Shown here one piece after another: positions 58,798 through 64,000 of a stretch of DNA of 64,000 nucleotides (position 1 is its first letter; the number at the start of each line of letters is the position of its first letter). Source of the stretch: Geodermatophilus amargosae (GTDB taxonomy: Bacteria > Actinomycetota > Actinomycetes > Mycobacteriales > Geodermatophilaceae); the NCBI RefSeq assembly GCF_900116515.1, contig NZ_FPBA01000006.1:62001-126000 (forward strand), written 5' to 3'. A program made the position numbers and the translations under genes. The notes under the pieces are model-generated. The model saw only the letters and a program-made list of their open reading frames with translations, was not told the DNA's origin and ran no database searches.

Positions 58798-60332
58798 CGG
58801 TGTCGCCCGTGCACCACGCCCATCACCCGCGCCACCGCGTCGGCCGCGGCCGGCGGGCGGGTGAACGACATCAGGTTCACCGGCAGCGCGTACCGCTGGC
58901 GGGTGATCGCCTTGGCGCGGGTGAACTCCTTGAGCCCGTCCTCGCCGTGGATCCGGCCGAAGCCGCTCTCGCCCACGCCGCCGAAGGGCAGCGCCGGGAT
59001 CGAGGCGAACGTCAGCACCGAGTTCACGCTGGTCATGCCGCTGCGCATCCGGCGGGCGAGGTCCATCGCGCGCGTCCTGGACCGGGAGAACACCGCGCCG
59101 GCCAGCCCGTAGGACGACGCGTTGGTCCGCTCCAGCGCCTCCTCGGCGTCGGCGACCCGGGTGATGGTGATCGTCGGCCCGAAGGTCTCCTCCCGCACGG
59201 CGGACGACGACTCGGGGACGTCGAGCAGCACGGTCGGGGAGACGAACGCGCCCTCGAGGGTGCCGCCGAGGACCGCGCGGCCGCCGGAGGACGTCGCGTC
59301 GTCGAGGTGCCGCTTCACGACCTCGGCCTGCGAGGCCATCGTCATCGGGCCGTAGGCGGCCTCGTCGTCGGACCCGGGGCGCAGCCCGCGCACCCGCTCG
59401 GTGACCTCGGCGACGAACCGGTCGTAGACCGGGGCCGTGGCGTACACGCGCTCGATGCCGATGCAGGTCTGCCCGGCGTTGCTCATCGATCCCCAGACGG
59501 CGGCGTCGGCCGCGGCGGCCACGTCGGCGTCGTCGTCGACGATCATCGCGTCCTTGCCGCCGAGCTCCATGAGCACGGGGGTGAGCGTCTCGGCGCAGGC
59601 GGCCATGACCCTGCGGCCGGTGGGCGCCGAGCCGGTGAAGGCGAGCTTGCCCACGCCGGCGCGGCACAGCGCGGCGCCGGTCTCGCCGGACCCGGTGACC
59701 ACCTGGAAGGCGTCGGCGACGTCGGGGACGGCGGCCCGCCACGCGGCGGCCAGCCACGCGCCGACGGCCGGGGTGTACTCCGAGGGCTTGAAGACGACGG
59801 CGTTGCCCGCGGCCAGCGCGTAGGCGATGGAGCCCATGGGCGTGAACACCGGGTAGTTCCACGGGCCGATCACGCCGACGACGCCCAGGGGCTGGTACTC
59901 GAGGTACGCGGCGTGGTTGGCCGCGAGCACCCCGGCGCGCACGCGGCGCGGGCCGAGCGTCTTCCGGGCGTGCGCCCCGGCCCAGGAGAGGTGGTCGATC
60001 GCCAGGGTGATCTCGAGGATCGCGTCGGCGTGCGGCTTGCCGTTCTCCCGGTGCACCAGGTCGGCGAGCTCGTGCATGCGGCGGGCCAGGTAGCCGCGGT
60101 AGGCGGCCAGCCGCTGCCGGCGGCCGTCGTACCCCAGCTCGGCCCAGCGCTGCGCGGCCGGGCGGGCCCGCTCGACGGTCTCCCGCACCGCGGCCGCGTC
60201 GTGCACGGGGAAGACGCCGACGACGGCACCGGTGGCCGGGTTCGTCGACTCGAAGGTCTCGGTGGTGGCGTGCCGGTCGACCGTGCCGGCGGCGGCTGCG
60301 GTGACCGTGTCCATCTGCTCGGCGAGCGACAT
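58794..60332 (-). CDS. Aldehyde dehydrogenase family protein (coniferyl/succinic-semialdehyde type)
   Basis: A 512-residue NAD(P)-dependent dehydrogenase. Conserved parts: VIGPWNYPVFTPMGSIAYALAAGNAVVFKPSEYTP in short blocks, the general base Glu in LMELGGKDAMIV and the catalytic Cys in NAGQTCIGIERVY. The C-terminal SGMTSVNSVLTFASIPALPFGGVGESGFGR is typical of class 3-like ALDHs. It would oxidize the aldehyde made by the coupled GMC enzyme. TAACCT lies 7 bases before the ATG with no Shine-Dalgarno, so the operon is probably leaderless. Confidence 0.95.
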   Translation of the reverse strand: MSLAEQMDTVTAAAAGTVDRHATTETFESTNPATGAVVGVFPVHDAAAVRETVERARPAAQRWAELGYDGRRQRLAAYRGYLARRMHELADLVHRENGKPHADAILEITLAIDHLSWAGAHARKTLGPRRVRAGVLAANHAAYLEYQPLGVVGVIGPWNYPVFTPMGSIAYALAAGNAVVFKPSEYTPAVGAWLAAAWRAAVPDVADAFQVVTGSGETGAALCRAGVGKLAFTGSAPTGRRVMAACAETLTPVLMELGGKDAMIVDDDADVAAAADAAVWGSMSNAGQTCIGIERVYATAPVYDRFVAEVTERVRGLRPGSDDEAAYGPMTMASQAEVVKRHLDDATSSGGRAVLGGTLEGAFVSPTVLLDVPESSSAVREETFGPTITITRVADAEEALERTNASSYGLAGAVFSRSRTRAMDLARRMRSGMTSVNSVLTFASIPALPFGGVGESGFGRIHGEDGLKEFTRAKAITRQRYALPVNLMSFTRPPAAADAVARVMGVVHGRHR

Positions 60333-60339
60333 GTGGCGC

Positions 60340-60345
60340 AGGTTA
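60340..60345 (-). promoter_or_regulatory. -10-like TAACCT of the ALDH-GMC operon
   Basis: TAACCT on the minus strand lies 7 bases before the ATG at 60332. A second TAAC block lies a further 12 bases upstream. Confidence 0.45.
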
Positions 60346-60406
60346 CCCCGCAAGTTACCGGCGCGTAGCTCCGGTCGGGGACCCCTTCGGGGGACCCGCG
60401 CGCTGC

Positions 60407-60412
60407 CATGCT
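60407..60412 (+). promoter_or_regulatory. -10-like CATGCT of the sacsin-like gene
   Basis: CATGCT lies 7 bases before the GTG at 60420 and contains the alternative ATG at 60408. Its position favours the GTG as the true start of a leaderless mRNA. Confidence 0.4.
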
Positions 60413-60419
60413 GACGCCC

Positions 60420-63400
60420 GTGGCCGACCCCTTCGACACCGCGGGCCTGCGCCGCCGCGTGCTCGCCGCCTGGACCGACTCCCCGGCGCGTTTCCGCGAG
60501 GACGCCAACGCCGAGGAGGACCTGGTCCGCGGCGGTTACCGGGACCGGCTGCTGGTCGAGCTCGCGCAGAACGCCGCCGACGCGGCATCCCGCGCCGGCG
60601 TCCCCGGGCGGCTGAGGCTGGAGCTGGTCGACGTCGGCAGCGGGGCCGAGGTCCTGCACGCCGCCAACACCGGGGCGCCGCTGGACGCCGCCGGGGTGAC
60701 CGGGCTGGCCACGCTGCGCGCCTCGGCCAAGCGGGACGAGGTGCAGTCGGTCGGCCGGTTCGGGGTCGGCTTCGCCGCCGTCCTGGCCGTCAGTGACGAA
60801 CCCGCCGTCCACTCCACCGCCGGCGGTGTGCGGTTCAGCGCGGCGCACACCCGCGCCGAGGTGGCCGACGTCCCGGCGCTCGCCGCCGAGCTCGCCCGCC
60901 GCGACGGCGCCGTCCCGGTGCTGCGGCTGCCGTGGCCGGCCGACGGGCCCCCGCCCGCGGGCTACGCCACCGAGGTGGTCCTGCCGCTGCGCGCCGGCTC
61001 GCGGGCCGCCGTCCGCGCCGCGCTCGAGCAGCTGGAGGCGGAGCTGCTGCTGGCGCTGCCGGGGCTGGCCGAGGTCGAGGTCGTCGTGGACGGGACCGCG
61101 CGCCTGCTCACCTGCGCGTCCGAGCCGCCGCTGGCCCGCGTCCGCGACGGCGAGCGCACCACCACCTGGCGGCTGGCCACCCGCAGCGGCGAGCTGCCGG
61201 CCGGGCTGCTCGCCGACCGCCCGGTCGAGGAGCGTGCCCGCCGCGGCTGGACGGTCACCTGGGCCGTCCCGATCGACGACGACGCCCGGCCGGTGCCGCC
61301 GGCCGGGCGGCAGGTGCTGCACGCGCCCACGCCGAGCGACGAGCCGCTGTCCCTGCCGGTGCGCCTGATCGCGCCCTTCCCGCTCGGCCCCGACCGCCGG
61401 CACGTGGCCCCCGGCCCGGTCACCGACGCGCTGGTCGCCGTCGCCGCGGACACCTACGCCGACCTGGTCCGAGAGCTCGCCGGCGACCCCGCGGTGCTCG
61501 CGCTGGTCCCGCGCATCGGCCTGGCAGCCGCCGAGCTCGACGCGGCGCTCGGCTCGGCGGTCCTCGACCGGCTGCGCGCCGCGGCCTGGCTGCCGGCCGC
61601 CGACCCGGAGGAGGACGGCACCCGGCAGCCGCCCACCCGAGCGGCGGTCCTCGACGACGACCGCGAGGAGCCGGTCGCCGTCCTCGCCGGGGTCCTGCCG
61701 GGTCTGCTGCCGGCCGGCTGGTCGCGGCGCGACGGCGCTCCGGCGCTGGCGGCCCTGGGCGTGCGGCGGCTCGGCCCGGCCCAGGTGGTCGAGGCCGTCT
61801 CGGGGATCAGCCGGCCGCCGCAGTGGTGGGCGCGGCTGTACGCCGCGCTCGACGGCGCCGACCGCGAGGAGCTCGGCGCGCTCCCCGTGCCGCTGGCCGA
61901 CGGGCGCACCGCCTCCGGCCCGGCCGGCGTGCTGCTGCCCGCCGACGACCTCCCCGTGGCGCGCCTCGGCCCGCTGCACCTGCGGGTCGCCGAGCCCGCC
62001 GCGGTGGCGCCCCCGGCCGCGCGGCGGCTGCTCGAGCGGCTGGGTGCGCGCCCGGCGACCGCCGCCGTCGTGCTCGCCGACCCCGCCGTGCAGGCCGCGG
62101 TGGAGGAGTCGGTGGACGCGGTCGAGGAGGGGTGGGACGACGGCGACCCGGCCGCGCTGGCCGAGGCCGTGCTCGCGCTGGTCGCCGCCGCCGGCACGGT
62201 GCCCGGCGAGCTGCCGTGGCTCGCCGAGCTCGCGCTGCCCGACGCCGACGGCGCCTGGGCGCCCGCGGGGGAGCTGCTGCTGCCGGGTGCGCCGCTGGCC
62301 GCGGTGATCGAGGACGGCGCGCTCGGGACGCTCGACCCGGACTTCGCCGCGGAGCACGACCCGGCGGCCCTGCGCGCGGCCGGGGTGCTGGCCGACTTCG
62401 CGCTGGTGCGCGCCGAGGACCCCGACGACCTCGACGTCGACGCGGCGGGGGAGTGGGCCGACGCCGTCGCCGACCGGCTGCCGCCCGGCGCCCCGCCGCC
62501 GTCGTGGCCGCCGGTGACGGCCGTCCGGGACCTGGAACTGGTCGCCGACTGGGGCCGCGCGCTGCCGCTGCTGGCCGCGCTGCCCGAGGAGGCGTGGGCC
62601 GACGTCGTCCTCGACGGCGTGCCGGTGCCCGGCTACCTGCGCTGGTGGCTGAGCACGCACCCGGTGCTCGACGGCCGGCGGCCCGACCGGCTGTGCGCGC
62701 CGGGCAGCCGCGAGCTGCAGGGGCTGTACGAGCCCGCCACCGGTCCGGAGGGAGTGCTCGAGCGGCTGCGCCTGCCGGCCACCGTCGACGACGTCCTCGC
62801 CGACGTCGACACTGCGATCGACCTGCTCGGGCGGCTGGGCGACCCCGCCCGCACGGTGCCCGCGCCGGTGCTGCGCAGCGTGTACGCCCGCCTCGCGCTG
62901 GCACTGGACGGCGTCGACGTCGAGCCGCCCCCTCGGGTGCGGGTGGCGCCGGACCGGGTCGCCGACCCCGCCCGTGAGGCCGTCGTCGTGCTCGACGCCC
63001 CGTGGCTGCAGCCACTGGCCGACGCGCTGCTCGTGCCCGCCGGCGGCGCACCGGGGCCCGTGGCCGACCTGCTCGACCTGCCGCTGGCCAGCGAGCGGGT
63101 GCCGGCGGTGGTCACCAGCACGCCGGTGCGCCGGCAGCCGTGGGCCGCGGTGCCCGGCGCCGACCTCGCCGCGGCCCGCCTCGGGGTGCCGGAGCTGACC
63201 GGGGAGGTCGCCGTCCACGAGCCGCTGCTGGCCGGGGAGGTCGCCGTCCACGAGCCGCTGCTGGCCGGCGGCCGGGCGGTGCCGTGGTGGCCCGGCGAGG
63301 CGGTCGACTGCGTGGACGGGAGCCCGGCCGCGCTCGGCCGGGCGCTGGCCTGGCGGGCCGGCGCCTGGTCGCTGCGTCAGGCGCTGGCCGAGGCGTTCGC

Positions 63401-63449
63401 CGAGCCCGCCCGGTCCGCCGACCTCGCCGCGGAGGACGCGGTCGAGTAA
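60420..63449 (+). CDS. Sacsin N-terminal/Hsp90-type ATPase domain protein, 1009 residues
   Basis: A large cytoplasmic protein. Residues 30-200 resemble the GHKL ATPase of sacsin and Hsp90: the N-box LLVELAQNAADAASRAG, an ANTGAPLDAAGV stretch where DxGxG would be, and the glycine box SVGRFGVGFAAVLAVSDEP. The remaining 800 residues are Ala/Leu/Pro/Asp-rich without a domain I can name; no second enzyme motif is seen. It could be a chaperone-like or defence-type ATPase. Near the C-terminus an 11-residue unit (GEVAVHEPLLA) is exactly duplicated. GTG 60420 is preferred; ATG 60408 would add 4 residues. Repeat copy 3 overlaps the stop codon. Confidence 0.85.
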   Translation: MADPFDTAGLRRRVLAAWTDSPARFREDANAEEDLVRGGYRDRLLVELAQNAADAASRAGVPGRLRLELVDVGSGAEVLHAANTGAPLDAAGVTGLATLRASAKRDEVQSVGRFGVGFAAVLAVSDEPAVHSTAGGVRFSAAHTRAEVADVPALAAELARRDGAVPVLRLPWPADGPPPAGYATEVVLPLRAGSRAAVRAALEQLEAELLLALPGLAEVEVVVDGTARLLTCASEPPLARVRDGERTTTWRLATRSGELPAGLLADRPVEERARRGWTVTWAVPIDDDARPVPPAGRQVLHAPTPSDEPLSLPVRLIAPFPLGPDRRHVAPGPVTDALVAVAADTYADLVRELAGDPAVLALVPRIGLAAAELDAALGSAVLDRLRAAAWLPAADPEEDGTRQPPTRAAVLDDDREEPVAVLAGVLPGLLPAGWSRRDGAPALAALGVRRLGPAQVVEAVSGISRPPQWWARLYAALDGADREELGALPVPLADGRTASGPAGVLLPADDLPVARLGPLHLRVAEPAAVAPPAARRLLERLGARPATAAVVLADPAVQAAVEESVDAVEEGWDDGDPAALAEAVLALVAAAGTVPGELPWLAELALPDADGAWAPAGELLLPGAPLAAVIEDGALGTLDPDFAAEHDPAALRAAGVLADFALVRAEDPDDLDVDAAGEWADAVADRLPPGAPPPSWPPVTAVRDLELVADWGRALPLLAALPEEAWADVVLDGVPVPGYLRWWLSTHPVLDGRRPDRLCAPGSRELQGLYEPATGPEGVLERLRLPATVDDVLADVDTAIDLLGRLGDPARTVPAPVLRSVYARLALALDGVDVEPPPRVRVAPDRVADPAREAVVVLDAPWLQPLADALLVPAGGAPGPVADLLDLPLASERVPAVVTSTPVRRQPWAAVPGADLAAARLGVPELTGEVAVHEPLLAGEVAVHEPLLAGGRAVPWWPGEAVDCVDGSPAALGRALAWRAGAWSLRQALAEAFAEPARSADLAAEDAVE
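63201..63266. repeat. Exact 33-bp tandem duplication inside the sacsin-like gene
   Basis: Bases 63201-63233 and 63234-63266 are identical and in frame, duplicating GEVAVHEPLLA. The lack of any silent difference suggests a recent event. Confidence 0.95.
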
Positions 63450-63507
63450 GGACCCCCCTGCCCCCCAACGCTCGCGAGCTCGCGTCGGGCCCCTGCAGGG
63501 GGGGCCT
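63448..63507 (+). repeat. Dispersed palindromic gene-end repeat, copy 3
   Basis: Begins within the TAA stop of the sacsin-like gene (TAAGGACCCCCCTGCCCCCC) and ends in CCCCTGCAGGGGGGGCC. The core is CGCTCGCGAGCTCGCG. Confidence 0.88.
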
Positions 63508-63525
63508 CGGTCCACTGGGCGGCCG

Positions 63526-63891
63526 TCAGTGCCAGCGGGGGGCGGCCAGGGCACCGGGCGCGTGCCCGTGCGCCGAGGTGCGGCCGCCGGTCTTCCGGCC
63601 CCGCTGCAGGGGCCCGCCGCGAGCGTGCGAGCGGTGCGGGGCAGAGGGGTCCTTCGACCACTGCTCCGCCGACAGCGCGCCGGCTCGGGCGGTCGGCGCC
63701 GGCCCGGCGGTCCGCAGCCAGCGGATCCCGGTGACGCCGGGGAGCTGGGCACGCAGGACCGGGCCGAGCGCCGCCCCGGGTGCGGCGAGCACGGCGGAGG
63801 CGAGCCGGTCGAAGGCGGCGGCGTCCGGGGCGGGCAGGGCGTCGCGCGCGGCGGCGGCCGCGGCGGTCAGGGGACGGACGGGACGTGACAC
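63526..63891 (-). CDS. Hypothetical protein whose 3' end reads through repeat copy 4
   Basis: A 121-residue frame. The first 75 residues (TAAAAAARDALPAPDAAAFDRLASAVL then LRAQLPGVTGIRWLRT) look like a real helical coding region, with GGAGG 5 bases before the GTG at 63891. After SAEQWSKDPSA the frame runs into repeat copy 4, giving a basic low-complexity tail (HRSHARGGPLQRGRK). The frame is also open upstream to the end of the window, so this could be the C-terminal end of a longer gene. I do not recognize the family. Confidence 0.4.
   Translation of the reverse strand: MSRPVRPLTAAAAAARDALPAPDAAAFDRLASAVLAAPGAALGPVLRAQLPGVTGIRWLRTAGPAPTARAGALSAEQWSKDPSAPHRSHARGGPLQRGRKTGGRTSAHGHAPGALAAPRWH
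63598..63655 (-). repeat. Dispersed palindromic gene-end repeat, copy 4
   Basis: Minus-strand copy, GAAGGACCCCTCTGCCCCGC to GCCCCTGCAGCGGGGC, 90 bases from copy 3 and in the opposite direction. It lies inside the minus-strand frame 63526-63891. Confidence 0.85.
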
Positions 63892-64000
63892 GGGGGCCTC
63901 CGGGGGGAGGTCGGACCGGCCGCGGGCGGCCGGCAGCCAGGGAGGGACGCGCCCGGGTGGGCGGACGGGAGCGGGGAGCGGCAGCTCGACCCGCGGGCGT

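Noticed and set aside
58794-63752. Very long open frame on the minus strand through the sacsin-like gene
   Set aside because: Only its first-read end (the aldehyde dehydrogenase, from 60332 down) is real. The rest is an antisense shadow of 60420-63449, with Arg/Pro/Gly-rich sequence and no domain.
1-64000. tRNA, rRNA, transposase, integrase or prophage genes
   Set aside because: I looked for conserved tRNA arm patterns and recombinase motifs and found none I could support in this window.

Overview
The window is very GC-rich DNA with strong G/C preference at third codon positions, frequent GTG starts, many 4-base or 1-base gene overlaps and many apparently leaderless transcripts. The gene set (NrdR next to a B12-dependent ribonucleotide reductase, GAF-ANTAR protein, ROK, IclR and WYL regulators, a PknB-like receptor with a proline/alanine tail, actinobacterial ClpP paralogue) points to a high-GC actinobacterium. 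My best guess is Geodermatophilaceae (Blastococcus, Geodermatophilus or Modestobacter), but that is inference from gene content and style, not a database match. It looks chromosomal. I see no tRNA, rRNA, CRISPR array, transposase, integrase or phage gene.

Layout. 1-8.9 kb: nrdR and nrdJ, an NAD(P)-binding oxidoreductase, a lone clpP, a GAF-ANTAR protein, the frameshifted remnant of an SMP-30/strictosidine-synthase-like gene, an NmrA-like protein and an aldo/keto reductase. 9-15.7 kb: a tail-anchored protein pair; a CYP199A-like P450 with a VanB-type reductase, divergent from an IclR regulator; a glycolipid-binding-domain protein; an SDR; then a MarR regulator divergent from GTP cyclohydrolase II across two palindromic operators. 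15.7-24.6 kb: a seven-gene aromatic degradation operon on the minus strand (cyclase, FAD monooxygenase, extradiol dioxygenase, FAH hydrolase, SDR, C-C type alpha/beta hydrolase, VOC protein), divergent from a LysR regulator and followed by an MFS transporter.

24.6-38.7 kb: a cation/proton antiporter coupled to a UBP zinc finger, a coiled-coil protein, DinB and WYL proteins around a shared operator, a large membrane pseudokinase with a DUF6777-like ectodomain, an SDR, an FAD protein, a diguanylate cyclase, a cytoplasmic HtrA-like protease, and a YbdK ligase with an esterase. 38.7-48.7 kb: type II NADH dehydrogenase, a small hydrolase, and a complete sugar uptake and oxidation locus (ROK regulator, RbsA/RbsC-type ABC transporter, lipoprotein, Gfo/Idh dehydrogenase, TIM-barrel isomerase). 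48.7-64 kb: a cupredoxin lipoprotein pair, a hydrolase with a PH-like protein and HTH regulator, a DoxX protein, a DEAD-box helicase, a GlxA regulator and MFS pair, an NTF2-like protein, coupled GMC oxidoreductase and aldehyde dehydrogenase, and a 1009-residue sacsin/Hsp90-type ATPase.

Structures not explained by genes include a four-copy, about 58-bp palindromic repeat that sits at gene ends and probably acts as a terminator, a recurring -10-like hexamer 6-7 bases before start codons without Shine-Dalgarno sequences, convergent genes whose stop codons overlap as CTAG, and several strong operator-like palindromes.
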